64,000 bases of DNA from Proteiniphilum acetatigenes DSM 18083 (GCF_000380985.1 NZ_KB905692.1:434001-498000); one strand, 5' to 3'. Shown: positions 48,676 to 58,426, counted from the first letter of the stretch. Made by a program: numbers and translations. The notes: generated by a model from the sequence alone, not told the origin.

Positions 48676-48784
48676 GAGGAGCGAAGGCGACTCAATTAAC
48701 AAAGAGAGGAGCGAAGGCGACTCAATTAACAAAGAGGGGAGCGAAGGCGACTCAATTAACAAAGAGAGGAGCGAAGGCGACTCA
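48676..48784. repeat. Tandem repeat, 30-bp unit, 3.6 copies
   Basis: Units start at 48676, 48706, 48736 and (partial) 48766. Each contains GGAGCGAAGGCGACTCAATT and then AACAAAGA; only single-base differences separate them. The array sits in the gap between menB and menC. The 30-base period keeps a minus-strand frame open (repeating ESPSLLSLLI), but no gene evidence supports it. Confidence 0.92.
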
Positions 48785-48811
48785 AAACAACCAATGAAAT
48801 TGAAGAGGATT

Positions 48812-49882
48812 ATGTTCAGTATAAAGATCATACCATACAATCTCCTGTTCAAACGACCGGCAGGCACATCGAGAGGTGTTTATACCGAACACAAGGTATG
48901 GTATGTCATTTTTCAGGACGAAGAGGATGAATCTCATTTTGGGATAGGTGAATGTGCGCCGCTCCATGACCTCAGTTGTGATTATACTCCAGATTACGTT
49001 GAGACGCTGGCCGCTCTCTGTAAAATAACGGAAGAAAAACAGCAGGTCGACACGGAATTATTGCGTAATTACCCATCAATTCTTTTCGGATTGGAGACGG
49101 CTATGCGGCACTATCAACAGCGGACATGGCAGTTATGGGATGCACCGTTCAGTCGCGGAGAAGATGGTATCACCATCAACGGGCTTGTCTGGATGGGAGA
49201 TCATGCCTGCATGATGACACAGATAGAATCTTTATTGTCAAGAGGGTTCCGTTGTATCAAACTCAAAATCGGGGCGATCGGTTTCGAGCGGGAGCTCGAT
49301 CTGCTGCGTTTCATTCGAAGTCATTACACCTCAAAGGAAACGACTTTGCGCGTGGATGCCAATGGCAACTTTGAATATAACAGGGTATTGGACAAACTCC
49401 ATCAATTATCCGAACTCGATATCCATTCCATCGAACAGCCTATTCCGGCGGGACAATGGCAGAAAATGGCAGGATTATGTGCCTCCACTCCCCTACCCAT
49501 CGCACTCGATGAAGAGTTGATCGGGGTCAACGATCCTGATCAAAAAAGAAAATTGCTGGAAACTATCCGTCCCCAATATATCATATTAAAACCCTCTTTA
49601 CACGGGGGGATAGCCGGATGTACCGAGTGGATCGGAATAGCCGGAGAAATGAATATCGGATGGTGGATCACCTCGGCATTGGAATCGAATATAGGCCTCA
49701 ACAGTATTGCTCAATGGTGTGCTACATTCAATAACCCGTTACCACAGGGATTAGGTACCGGAACTCTCTATACGAATAATATCCCAATACCTTTGGAGAT
49801 CAGGCAAGATCAGTTGTGGTTCGGGAAGGGGACTGGGGAGACTGAGGTACCTGGAGAATTACTAATTACCAATGAATTCTAA
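48812..49882 (+). CDS. menC: o-Succinylbenzoate synthase
   Basis: A 356-aa enolase-superfamily enzyme dehydrating SHCHC to o-succinylbenzoate. Met at 48812 (MFSIKIIPYNLLFKRPAGTS) is preferred over 48794, which adds six residues. Catalytic and metal-binding parts are FRCIKLKIGAIGFEREL (Lys pair), TLRVDANGNFEYN (Asp), IHSIEQPIPAG (Glu), PIALDEELIGV (Asp/Glu) and YIILKPSLHGGIAG (Lys). The last 11 bases overlap a possible extension of menE. Confidence 0.93.
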   Translation: MFSIKIIPYNLLFKRPAGTSRGVYTEHKVWYVIFQDEEDESHFGIGECAPLHDLSCDYTPDYVETLAALCKITEEKQQVDTELLRNYPSILFGLETAMRHYQQRTWQLWDAPFSRGEDGITINGLVWMGDHACMMTQIESLLSRGFRCIKLKIGAIGFERELDLLRFIRSHYTSKETTLRVDANGNFEYNRVLDKLHQLSELDIHSIEQPIPAGQWQKMAGLCASTPLPIALDEELIGVNDPDQKRKLLETIRPQYIILKPSLHGGIAGCTEWIGIAGEMNIGWWITSALESNIGLNSIAQWCATFNNPLPQGLGTGTLYTNNIPIPLEIRQDQLWFGKGTGETEVPGELLITNEF

Positions 49883-49940
49883 ACTTCTTACTTCAGACTT
49901 CTCAACTTCTTCTAAGTTCTTATTTCTTATTTCTAAAAAA

Positions 49941-51038
49941 ATGTCCCAAATAAGCATAGAAGGTATCATTTACACTCCGGCCGACTTTACAGGAGATCGG
50001 GAAAGTGATTTTGCAGGCATATCCTCTTTCCATCACCAGTTATACCTGTTCCTGAAAGAGTGGTTCTCCGATTCTCCCACGCTCCGTCTGCACACTTCAG
50101 GGTCTACCGGAATACCAAAGGAAATTATTGTACGTAAAGCACAGATGTTGCAAAGTGCAAAGAGCACATGCGATTTCTTCACTCTGAAAGAAGAGGACAA
50201 GGCATTACTCTGCCTGCCATTGGATTATATTGCAGGCAAGATGATGGTTGTCCGTGCCTTATATGCCGGTTTGGATATCTATCCGGTAGTGCCTGACGGG
50301 TATCCTCTTGCCCATACAGATATTCCGTTTGATTTTGCAGCCATGGTACCGCTGCAGGTGTACAATTCCCTTCAAACCGAAGAAGAAAAACAACGTTTAT
50401 CCCGGATCAAACACCTTATCATCGGCGGAGGAGCAATAGATCAAATTCTCGAAAGAAAACTAAAAATGTTTCCGAACGCGATCTACTCTACCTACGGCAT
50501 GACCGAAACCCTTTCACATATCGCTCTGCGCAGGATCAGCGGGATCGAAGCCAGCAGCTATTATACTCCTCTTCCATCCGTCCGGCTGGCATTATCCGAA
50601 GACAACAGATTGATAGTAGATGCTCCTTTGGTGGCAGATGAACCATTCACAACCAATGACATTGCCGAACTTCGCCCGGATAGCAGTTTCCGCATTATAG
50701 GAAGAATCGATAACGTGATCAATTCCGGTGGTATAAAAATACAGATAGAGGAGATCGAGCAGGTTTTACAGCCTCATATCACCGGGAATTTCGCGATTAC
50801 TTCCATCCCCCACCCTAAATTAGGCGAAGCAATTATTCTTATACTAGAACAATCGGATGATCCGGTTTACGTAGAAAAAACCATCAGACAACTCCTTCCC
50901 CGTCATCAGCAACCAATGCTTATCCATATTGCCGAGGCCATTCCACAAACAGGGAACGGCAAAATCGACCGTTTGGCTATGAAGCAACTTGCAAAAAAGA
51001 TTAATCTATCATCACCGACAACAAGATATATCCATTAA
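49941..51038 (+). CDS. menE: o-Succinylbenzoate-CoA ligase
   Basis: A 365-aa short acyl-CoA ligase. The start at 49941 (MSQISIEGIIYTPADFTGDR) follows a low-complexity stretch, and the frame open from 49872 is not conserved. Motifs: LHTSGSTGIPKEIIVRK (nucleotide loop), AIYSTYGMTETLSHIALR, SFRIIGRIDNVINSGGIKI and the C-terminal Lys in PQTGNGKIDRLAMK. Shorter than many family members, which is usual for MenE in Bacteroidetes. Last menaquinone gene here. Confidence 0.93.
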   Translation: MSQISIEGIIYTPADFTGDRESDFAGISSFHHQLYLFLKEWFSDSPTLRLHTSGSTGIPKEIIVRKAQMLQSAKSTCDFFTLKEEDKALLCLPLDYIAGKMMVVRALYAGLDIYPVVPDGYPLAHTDIPFDFAAMVPLQVYNSLQTEEEKQRLSRIKHLIIGGGAIDQILERKLKMFPNAIYSTYGMTETLSHIALRRISGIEASSYYTPLPSVRLALSEDNRLIVDAPLVADEPFTTNDIAELRPDSSFRIIGRIDNVINSGGIKIQIEEIEQVLQPHITGNFAITSIPHPKLGEAIILILEQSDDPVYVEKTIRQLLPRHQQPMLIHIAEAIPQTGNGKIDRLAMKQLAKKINLSSPTTRYIH

Positions 51039-51074
51039 TTTTGTATTTTTGCCTATCATAAATAAAAGGTCAAA

Positions 51075-51800
51075 ATGAAGATAGCGCTTATCGGTTACGG
51101 AAAAATGGGGCATGAGATTGAAAAAATTGCCCGCGAAAGAGGTCACGAGATAGTATGCATTATTGATATGAACCAGGAGGAAAAGTTCGGTTCTCCCGAA
51201 TTCAAAAGTGCAGATGTAGCGATTGAATTTACTTCTCCCGAAAGCGCCTTACAAAACTATAGACAGGCATTTACCGCCGGAGTGCCGGTGGTATCGGGAA
51301 CAACCGGATGGCTTGCTCACCTCGATGAAATTAAGGAGGCATGTGAGAAAAACGGAAAAACATTTTTCTATGCCTCCAACTTCAGTCTGGGAGTCAATAT
51401 CTTCTTCGCGTTGAACAATTATCTGGCGGGACTGATGAACAACTACCCCGGTTACGACGTACGTATGGAGGAAACTCATCATATCCATAAACTGGACGCA
51501 CCAAGCGGCACAGCTATAACCCTGGCAGAAGGTATCCTTACGAATATCGACAGAAAAGAGGGATGGGCTTTGGGTAACGATGCGACAGATGAAGATACAC
51601 TGCGTATCGATGCTTTTAGGGAAGGAGAAGTGCCTGGCATCCATTCGGTGATTTATGAATCAGATGCCGACTCCATTCGTATCACACACGATGCGAAAAA
51701 CCGGAAAGGGTTCGCCCTCGGCGCCGTACTCGCAGCGGAATTCACCAAAGGGAAGAAAGGGTTCCTTACAATGGAAGACCTGTTGGATTTCACCCGTTGA
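51075..51800 (+). CDS. dapB: 4-hydroxy-tetrahydrodipicolinate reductase
   Basis: A 241-aa enzyme of lysine and diaminopimelate synthesis. The nucleotide loop is KIALIGYGKMGHEIEKIARE; VVSGTTGWLAHL and FYASNFSLGVNIFFALNNYL follow; the signature MEETHHIHKLDAPSGTAITL carries the catalytic His and Lys. Length is normal. It is followed by lepB after 56 bases, a common order in Bacteroidetes. Confidence 0.97.
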   Translation: MKIALIGYGKMGHEIEKIARERGHEIVCIIDMNQEEKFGSPEFKSADVAIEFTSPESALQNYRQAFTAGVPVVSGTTGWLAHLDEIKEACEKNGKTFFYASNFSLGVNIFFALNNYLAGLMNNYPGYDVRMEETHHIHKLDAPSGTAITLAEGILTNIDRKEGWALGNDATDEDTLRIDAFREGEVPGIHSVIYESDADSIRITHDAKNRKGFALGAVLAAEFTKGKKGFLTMEDLLDFTR

Positions 51801-51856
51801 AACATCAGGCGTAACGTAAGTGCGAATGTATTCGAAAGATAATTAAAAGAAATAAA

Positions 51857-53380
51857 ATGAGCAATAAACCATCTCAAAATCAACAGGCTAAAAATGCCGC
51901 AACGTCTCATTCCAGTTTGGGCATGAGACTTTCAAATGCCTCACGCCGGCAATGGGTGTGGTTTGCCGTATGGCTAGTGGCTACAATACTGTTCTCTGTA
52001 TGGGCCGGTTCCCTATGGATATTGCTTTTTATCCTGCTATTCTTTGATATTTATGTCACTAAATTCGTACCATGGTCTTTCTGGAAACAGTCAAAGAACA
52101 GCACCTTCAGAAAAACCATGGAATGGGTGGATGCCATTCTGTTTGCGTTGATAGCCGTCTATTTCATCAATACCTTCTTCTTTCAGAATTACCAGATACC
52201 CACATCATCACTTGAGAAATCATTGCTGGTAGGTGATTTTCTGGCCGTAAGCAAACTGAGCTATGGCCCCCGCGCCCCGATCACACCATTGTCGTTCCCA
52301 CTGGCCCAGCACACCATGCCGGTAGTCGGTGGAAAATCATATATTGAAAAACCGCAGTGGAAATACAGGCGTTTAAAAGGGTTTGGTGAAGTGAAAAGAA
52401 ACGATATCGTTGTATTTAACTTCCCTACCGGCGATACTGTCGCCCTTAATCAGCAGGCTACGGATTTTTACCTACTTTCAAGATACAATCCAAACGGTAG
52501 TGCCGGCATACGGTCGGACAAGCGTACCTACGGAGAGATTGTCTATCGACCGGTCGACCGGCGCGAAAACTATGTAAAACGGTGTATAGGACTTCCCGGG
52601 GAAACCATCGAGATGAAAAACGATTCTGTTTTCATCGACGGTACTCTTTTGCCTAACCCTCGCCTGGCACAACACAACTATATGATACATACTGACGGAA
52701 CCATCATTGCAACCGATGTATTCAAGGATTTAGGCATTAACAAAGCAGATTATCTCGGACTGAACAACTATGGACAGATGGGCCCCCGCTCGGAAGATCT
52801 CGCCGGCGTCGATAGTCTTAGCCTATCTCTATTTGGCCTGCATCCACGCAATGGCAATAACGGAAGAGTCTATTCCAGCATTCCTCTCACCTCCGGGATG
52901 ATAGAGCAGTTGAAAGCCAAACCTTTTGTCTGGGATATAATCAAAGAGAAGGAACGACCGGGACAGGCTTACTATTATCCACTCAACTATGAGACAGGAT
53001 GGACACGTGACACTTTCGGCCCGTTGTGGATTCCCAAGAAAGGTGCGACCATCAATTTCGATACTGACACTGATTTCAAGGTAGCCGCATACGAGCGGTG
53101 CATCAAGAATTATGAGGGCAATGACTTTGCCTATCGCGACGGTAAAGTATATATCAACGGGCAGGCAGTCGACTCTTATACTTTCAAGTTCGATTATTAT
53201 TTTATGATGGGAGACAACCGCCATAACTCCGCCGATTCCCGCGTATGGGGATTTGTCCCTGAAGACCATATCGTAGGGCAACCTATTCTTATCTGGCTAT
53301 CACTGGAAAAAGACAACAACTGGTTCAACGGTAAGATAAGATGGAAAAGATTGTTCCGTAGCGCCAAGATACCGGCATGA
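51857..53380 (+). CDS. lepB: Signal peptidase I, long form
   Basis: A 507-aa inner-membrane protease that removes signal peptides. Two membrane segments (residues about 33-70 and 90-112) precede the catalytic domain. The catalytic Ser is Ser118 in YQIPTSSLEKSLLVGDF, and Lys241 lies in RENYVKRCIGLPGETIEM. The last box is FMMGDNRHNSADSRVWGFVP. Long inserts between the boxes (residues about 255-420) make it almost twice the size of E. coli-like minimal forms, which is usual in Bacteroidales. Confidence 0.95.
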   Translation: MSNKPSQNQQAKNAATSHSSLGMRLSNASRRQWVWFAVWLVATILFSVWAGSLWILLFILLFFDIYVTKFVPWSFWKQSKNSTFRKTMEWVDAILFALIAVYFINTFFFQNYQIPTSSLEKSLLVGDFLAVSKLSYGPRAPITPLSFPLAQHTMPVVGGKSYIEKPQWKYRRLKGFGEVKRNDIVVFNFPTGDTVALNQQATDFYLLSRYNPNGSAGIRSDKRTYGEIVYRPVDRRENYVKRCIGLPGETIEMKNDSVFIDGTLLPNPRLAQHNYMIHTDGTIIATDVFKDLGINKADYLGLNNYGQMGPRSEDLAGVDSLSLSLFGLHPRNGNNGRVYSSIPLTSGMIEQLKAKPFVWDIIKEKERPGQAYYYPLNYETGWTRDTFGPLWIPKKGATINFDTDTDFKVAAYERCIKNYEGNDFAYRDGKVYINGQAVDSYTFKFDYYFMMGDNRHNSADSRVWGFVPEDHIVGQPILIWLSLEKDNNWFNGKIRWKRLFRSAKIPA

Positions 53381-53428
53381 AAATAATGTGTTGATGTGGA
53401 GATTTGATGATTTATTGATTTATTTGTG

Positions 53429-54052
53429 ATGATACTGCTGTCATCTTTTTACCTGGCGCCGGTCGAGTATTATGCAGCACTTTTTCATGCCGAAAATGTG
53501 ATTATTGAGATTCAGGACAATTACCGGAAGCAGTCGTATCGTAACCGTTGCATCATTGGCGGAGCAAACGGCCCCCTCTCCCTGAGTATCCCGGTGGAGA
53601 AGCCGGAAAAAGGAAAAAGCCGGATGAAGGATATACGTATCGCGGAACACGGCGACTGGCGACATCTGCATTGGAACGCCATTATTTCGGCATATAATTC
53701 CACCCCTTTTTTTCAATATTTTGAAGAGGATTTCCGGCCTTTCTATGAAAACAAATTCCGATTCCTGCACGATTTCAACGAGGAACTACGTCAGCTTATC
53801 TGTAGTTTTATCGGCATTGAAACACCGTATAGCTATACTTTGGAATATGTGAAAGAACCTCCTCCAAATATAATAGATCTGCGCGAAACCATAGATCCAA
53901 AAAAGACCTCCTCTTGCGAAATACCTCAATATTACCAGGTTTTTGCCGAAAAACTGGGATTTACTCCAAATTTGAGTATTATCGATCTGCTTTTCAACCT
54001 GGGCAACGAAGCAAGACTTTACCTGATAAATATTCATACCACAAAGCCTTAA
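53429..54052 (+). CDS. WbqC-family protein
   Basis: A 207-aa protein starting MILLSSFYLAPVEYYAALFH, with the block IEIQDNYRKQSYRNRCIIGG, KDIRIAEHGDWRHLHWNAII and a C-terminal IPQYYQVFAEKLGFTPNLSI. These match the WbqC family, found in polysaccharide clusters and next to lepB in Bacteroidetes. The reaction is not known. GTG at 53426 is an alternative start. A low-complexity stretch of 45 bases separates it from lepB. Confidence 0.88.
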   Translation: MILLSSFYLAPVEYYAALFHAENVIIEIQDNYRKQSYRNRCIIGGANGPLSLSIPVEKPEKGKSRMKDIRIAEHGDWRHLHWNAIISAYNSTPFFQYFEEDFRPFYENKFRFLHDFNEELRQLICSFIGIETPYSYTLEYVKEPPPNIIDLRETIDPKKTSSCEIPQYYQVFAEKLGFTPNLSIIDLLFNLGNEARLYLINIHTTKP

Positions 54053-54131
54053 AACACAATATTTAACACCACCCTCCTCAATTGAAAAAGAAAATCAATA
54101 ACTGTAACATTAAAAAATTTAACATTAATAA

Positions 54132-54161
54132 TTTGTACATAATACTTTTTTACTATCTTTG
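54132..54161 (+). promoter_or_regulatory. Promoter of the second SusC/SusD locus
   Basis: TTTG (54132-54135) and TATCTTTG (54154-54161) with an 18-base spacer are a near-consensus Bacteroidetes promoter. Transcription would start near 54168, giving a leader of about 555 bases before the first clear gene at 54723. Confidence 0.65.
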
Positions 54162-54722
54162 CAGCGTTAAATATAGTGAGAAATATCAATTATAAATCAA
54201 CATTATTTAATATCAATAAGAGAATATCTAAAAAGACTCAATTTAATGTGCGCATACATTAAAAATAAATCTAAATTAAATTTACATTTAGCAACACATT
54301 TGTTGTATGCTAAAGTGTATACATATTTACCCCCCCCCCCCCCCCCCATTAACATTAATTAATACAATAAGATTAATATTGGAGTATATTGCATCTACTC
54401 CAATACTGGTTGTGTTCCGATACTTGCGGAATACTATACCTTATTTCTCTAAATATACCTTTTCGTTCATTCATCTGCCTCTTTTATTTAATCAACTTTT
54501 TACTCTTTTTTCCAAAAAGATATTTTCAATCCTACTAAATACTCATTCAAATGAGGTCCTGTACAACGTCCAACGTTCTTCAGGATTGTTAAAGTGGTGG
54601 CTGATTCCAACATTACAAGACGACCTCACTATTTATCGAAAAGGATATTCAATATTATGGAGAGGAAACGATAACGTTTCGCATACTCTGAATTATTTAT
54701 TTCTTAACTAAAAATACGAGAT
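54162..54722 (+). other. Long AT-rich leader with an 18-C tract and a doubtful ORF
   Basis: The stretch is AT-rich except for an uninterrupted run of 18 C at 54330-54347. An ORF of 134 codons (ATG 54307, stop 54709-54711) passes through the tract as six Pro codons. Its sequence (LVVFRYLRNTIPYFSKYTFS, KWWLIPTLQDDLTIYRKGY) is hydrophobic and matches nothing I know, and there is no evident ribosome binding site. In the two other frames a stop follows the tract within five codons. Either the tract is a switch for this ORF or for leader structure, or the ORF is chance. Confidence 0.4.
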
Positions 54723-55145
54723 ATGAAAAGAATTCATTCAGCCTATTTAAGTATAATAATTGCTTTATTATTAAATACGATATCATGCAGTAAAAAGTTT
54801 GAAGACTGCAATGAGTCTTTGTATTTGAAAAATAATTCACAATCTTCAATTTATTATGCTACTACACTAAAAGACGGTTTTCTCAACTATGACCCGTCGA
54901 ATCCGACGTATGCATCAGATTATAAAATAGGCGTCGGCCAAACCCAGAAAGTCCGAATAGGCATCACCCTTTCATGCTGGGAACAAGTAATAGAAAGTGC
55001 TGACGGGTACTTGTATATATATATTTACGACGCTGAGACACTGGAATCTGAAGGATGGGATAACACAAAAAATAAACCATTAAAAAAATACAATTTAACG
55101 GCTAAAAATCTCTCTCAAATGAAGTGGACAGTCGTTTATCCATAA
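54723..55145 (+). CDS. Small lipoprotein, first gene of the second SusC/SusD locus
   Basis: A 140-aa protein with a lipoprotein signal (ALLLNTISC). The mature part starts SKKFEDCNESLYLKNNSQSS and ends KKYNLTAKNLSQMKWTVVYP. That ending, a short strand followed by L-x-x-L-x-x-M-x-W-x-x-x-Y-P, recurs in small Bacteroidales lipoproteins of unknown role. The codon use is AT-rich compared with the SusC gene that follows after 31 bases. Its place suggests surface display with SusC; no enzyme motif is present. Confidence 0.75.
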   Translation: MKRIHSAYLSIIIALLLNTISCSKKFEDCNESLYLKNNSQSSIYYATTLKDGFLNYDPSNPTYASDYKIGVGQTQKVRIGITLSCWEQVIESADGYLYIYIYDAETLESEGWDNTKNKPLKKYNLTAKNLSQMKWTVVYP

Positions 55146-55176
55146 TAATATCATTCCATTTTAAAAACATTATTGC

Positions 55177-58100
55177 ATGAACAGAAAAATCAATCTTAAA
55201 CAAAATCTGAAAAAGATTTACGTATCAAGCCGAAAACGAGAGCTATGGCTTTCATTGCTTGTGATAACTCTTTCACTTTCTGCTCAGAATGCTGTAGCAA
55301 ATTCTTCAGGGATTTCAGCAAATAATCTCGAAGTACAACAGCAGAGGAGGGCAATTACCGGTATCGTTTCGGACTCGAATGGAGAACCCTTACCGGGTGT
55401 AACTGTGCAAGTGGTAGGTCGGGAAGGTGGTGTAATAACCGATATTGACGGACGATACACTATCAATGCAGCCCCTGAAGAATCATTGAGGTTCAGTTAT
55501 GTTGGGATGAGACAGGTTACAACAGTAGCGGGTAACCTTACCACCCTTAACATCACTATGCAGGAAGATGCCGAGTTATTGGACGAGGTTACCATTACCG
55601 CTTTTGCTACACAAAAAAGAGAGAGCGTAGTTTCTTCCATAGAGACCATTAATCCCAGAGAACTCAGGATTCCTTCGAGTAACCTTACAACTGCTCTGGC
55701 GGGACGATTGGCAGGAGTGATTTCCTACCAGCGAAGTGGGGAACCGGGCAATGACAACGCACAATTCTTCGTACGAGGGGTTACCACATTCGGTTACGCC
55801 AGCAGCCCGCTCATCCTTTTGGATGGTTTTGAAGTAAGTTCTTCTGATCTGGCACGAGTAGACCCCGATAATATCGAACAATTTGCTGTATTAAAAGATG
55901 CTACCGCAGCCGCTTTATACGGATCGAAAGGTGCGAACGGTGTAATTATGGTTACTACTAAAAGAGGGGTAGCCGGAAAACCCAAGATATCGATTCGTGC
56001 CGACGGCCGTTTGTCCGCACCCACCCAAGTGCTGGAAACCGTGGATGGTCCTACTTACATGAGACTATACAACGAAGCACAGTTCAACGACAACCCGTTG
56101 CTCGAACCCTATTACAGCGCGCAAAAAATACAGAATACCATTGATAATCTGAATGAATACGCCTATCCGAATCTCGACTGGTATGATATCATGTTCAAAC
56201 CCCATACATTCAACCAGCACTATAACATGAATGTGAGTGGAGGGGGCTCTGTCGTAAAATACTACTTATCCGTATCTTACGATAAGGATACCGGTATTCT
56301 GCGGGATAATAAGTTGAATAATTTCAAGAACAATATCGACATCGACCGATTCAATATTCTTGCTAATATAACTATGGACCTTACGTCCACCACTAAGATG
56401 GACATCAATATGAATTCCATTTTCGAGAACTTCACAGGCCCGCTCGATAACACGAATGATATCTTCGCCAGTGTGGTAGCCTCGAATCCGGTGGAGTTTC
56501 CTAAATATTACCTGCCCGACGAAAAAACTGCCTACGTGAAACATACGCTGTTCGGTTCAGATGCCACCGGTACGATGATCAACCCATATGCACAAATGGT
56601 GCGTGGTTATAAAGACGGTTCTCTCGGGCGGATTACCTCACAATTTTCATTGGATCAGAATATGGATGCCGTTTTGGAAGGATTGATGGCAAGAGCCAAA
56701 ATATCCATTAAGAACGACAACCGGTATGAGAATTACAGGAGTTACGTTCCGTATCTGTATAATATAAAAAGCTATGATGAGTTTAGCGACACTTACGTAC
56801 TACAAGAGGTACGCAGAGGGACTGATGCCTTAAGTGATCCCACTATCACCCGTGATGGTGAATTCAAAGTATATATGGAAGGCGGACTCACTTACGCCAA
56901 TACGTTAAACGATTTACATGACGTAAGCGGATTGTTGATCTATACGCAGGAGGAAGCAAAAAACACCGGAATCTATCTACCGCAGGATATGACCATCCAA
57001 AGGACGTTACCTCAACGGAACCAAGGATTACGGGCACGTGTTAATTATGGATTCAACTCAAAATATCTTGCTGAACTAAGCTTAACCTACACCGGTTCGG
57101 AGAAATTCGACAAATCACACCGCTGGGGGATATTCCCGGCTTTTGGGTTAGGATATATCGTGTCGAACGAACCGTTTTGGTCTCCACTTGAGAATACTAT
57201 CTCCAATTTTAAATTGAAATATTCCTGGGGAAAAGTAGGTAATGACCAGATTGCCGGAGCTGCAGATCGATTCTTTTTCCTCTCCGACATTTCTACCGGA
57301 GCAGGCGGATACCGTTGGGGAAGGGATTTCAACACCAATTATGGAGGATTTAACATCAACCGTTATGCCAATCCCATGATCACATGGGAAATTGCACAAA
57401 AACAGAATATAGGTATCGAGGTAGACCTGTTCAAGAACCACGCAGTGAAATTGATCCTGGAATATTTTACAGAAAACCGGAAACAGATCTATCAGGCACG
57501 TGCTAATTTGCCTGCAACCATGGGGTTGACCAGTGCCGTACATGGTAACGTGGGAGAGGTGAAGAGCGGCGGATGGGACGGATCTATCGACGTAAATCAT
57601 TCGTTTAACAAGGATCTCTGGATTCAAGGACGTTTCAATTTCACCTTCGCACAGAATGAATATGTCCAAAACGAAGAACCTGAATATCGCTGGCCCTATT
57701 TGAGTGACATCGGGTGGCCCATCAATACATGGAAGGGATACATCGCCGAAAGGTTGTTTATCGATCAGGCCGATGTGAATAATTCGCCTGTACAGGAGTT
57801 GGGAAGTGTTCCTCAACCGGGAGACATCAAATACAAAGACATCAATGGCGACGGAAGGGTAAATTCCGACGACCAGGTGCATATTGGTTATCCGACCGTA
57901 CCTGAGATCACCTACGGATTCGGATTGTCCGGAGGTTATAAGAATTTCGATATCTCCTGCTTCTTCCAGGGACAAGACAGGGTCTCCTTCTTTATCGACC
58001 CGAATGCAAGAAGATACGATCCCGACCGATTCGGTATAGCACCTTTCGCCGGACATAGAGGGGCTCTTAAAATTATCGCCGAGGATCACTGGAATCCGAA

Positions 58101-58407
58101 TAACCCGGTATCGCATGCTTTCTGGCCGAGATTGTCCGCCACCATCAACCAGAACAATAGCGTGCAGAATTCAACCTGGTGGCTCCGCAACGGACGTTTT
58201 TTACGGTTAAAAACAGTAGAAGTGGGATACACACTACCGAATAAGTGGATCGGATCAGTACCTTTCAGCATGGTTCGCCTCTATTTCACCGGACAGAACC
58301 TGCTCTCCATTTCCGATTTCAAACTCTGGGATCCGGAAATGGCAGGAAACGGGCTGGCTTATCCATTGCAGCGCGTGTACAACGTCGGGTTAAACATAAC
58401 ATTTTAA
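55177..58407 (+). CDS. SusC/RagA family TonB-dependent transporter
   Basis: A 1076-aa outer-membrane importer. A long basic N-terminus is followed by a signal segment (LWLSLLVITLSLSAQNAVA, about residues 23-41), then the carboxypeptidase-D-like domain (ITGIVSDSNGEPLPGVTVQV), a plug (LDGFEVSSSDLARVDPDNIE, FAVLKDATAAALYGSKGANG) and a 22-strand barrel with the C-terminal pattern YPLQRVYNVGLNITF. There is no STN domain, unlike the truncated SusC at 10334-13725, so it is not controlled by a sigma/anti-sigma pair through STN. SusD follows after 19 bases. Confidence 0.96.
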   Translation: MNRKINLKQNLKKIYVSSRKRELWLSLLVITLSLSAQNAVANSSGISANNLEVQQQRRAITGIVSDSNGEPLPGVTVQVVGREGGVITDIDGRYTINAAPEESLRFSYVGMRQVTTVAGNLTTLNITMQEDAELLDEVTITAFATQKRESVVSSIETINPRELRIPSSNLTTALAGRLAGVISYQRSGEPGNDNAQFFVRGVTTFGYASSPLILLDGFEVSSSDLARVDPDNIEQFAVLKDATAAALYGSKGANGVIMVTTKRGVAGKPKISIRADGRLSAPTQVLETVDGPTYMRLYNEAQFNDNPLLEPYYSAQKIQNTIDNLNEYAYPNLDWYDIMFKPHTFNQHYNMNVSGGGSVVKYYLSVSYDKDTGILRDNKLNNFKNNIDIDRFNILANITMDLTSTTKMDINMNSIFENFTGPLDNTNDIFASVVASNPVEFPKYYLPDEKTAYVKHTLFGSDATGTMINPYAQMVRGYKDGSLGRITSQFSLDQNMDAVLEGLMARAKISIKNDNRYENYRSYVPYLYNIKSYDEFSDTYVLQEVRRGTDALSDPTITRDGEFKVYMEGGLTYANTLNDLHDVSGLLIYTQEEAKNTGIYLPQDMTIQRTLPQRNQGLRARVNYGFNSKYLAELSLTYTGSEKFDKSHRWGIFPAFGLGYIVSNEPFWSPLENTISNFKLKYSWGKVGNDQIAGAADRFFFLSDISTGAGGYRWGRDFNTNYGGFNINRYANPMITWEIAQKQNIGIEVDLFKNHAVKLILEYFTENRKQIYQARANLPATMGLTSAVHGNVGEVKSGGWDGSIDVNHSFNKDLWIQGRFNFTFAQNEYVQNEEPEYRWPYLSDIGWPINTWKGYIAERLFIDQADVNNSPVQELGSVPQPGDIKYKDINGDGRVNSDDQVHIGYPTVPEITYGFGLSGGYKNFDISCFFQGQDRVSFFIDPNARRYDPDRFGIAPFAGHRGALKIIAEDHWNPNNPVSHAFWPRLSATINQNNSVQNSTWWLRNGRFLRLKTVEVGYTLPNKWIGSVPFSMVRLYFTGQNLLSISDFKLWDPEMAGNGLAYPLQRVYNVGLNITF

Positions 58408-58426
58408 TTATTAAAAGAGTAATCAT

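Noticed and set aside
48643-48867. Minus-strand ORF with a repeating ESPSLLSLLI peptide
   Set aside because: It is only the translation of the 30-bp tandem repeat; it has no credible start context and overlaps the start of menC.
54330-54347. Poly-C run as a pure sequencing or assembly artefact
   Set aside because: It cannot be excluded, but a C run in AT-rich DNA behind a promoter is biologically plausible and is kept as a finding with that caveat.
57148-58116. 322-codon minus-strand ORF inside the second SusC gene
   Set aside because: It is a shadow of a well-supported SusC barrel on the plus strand.
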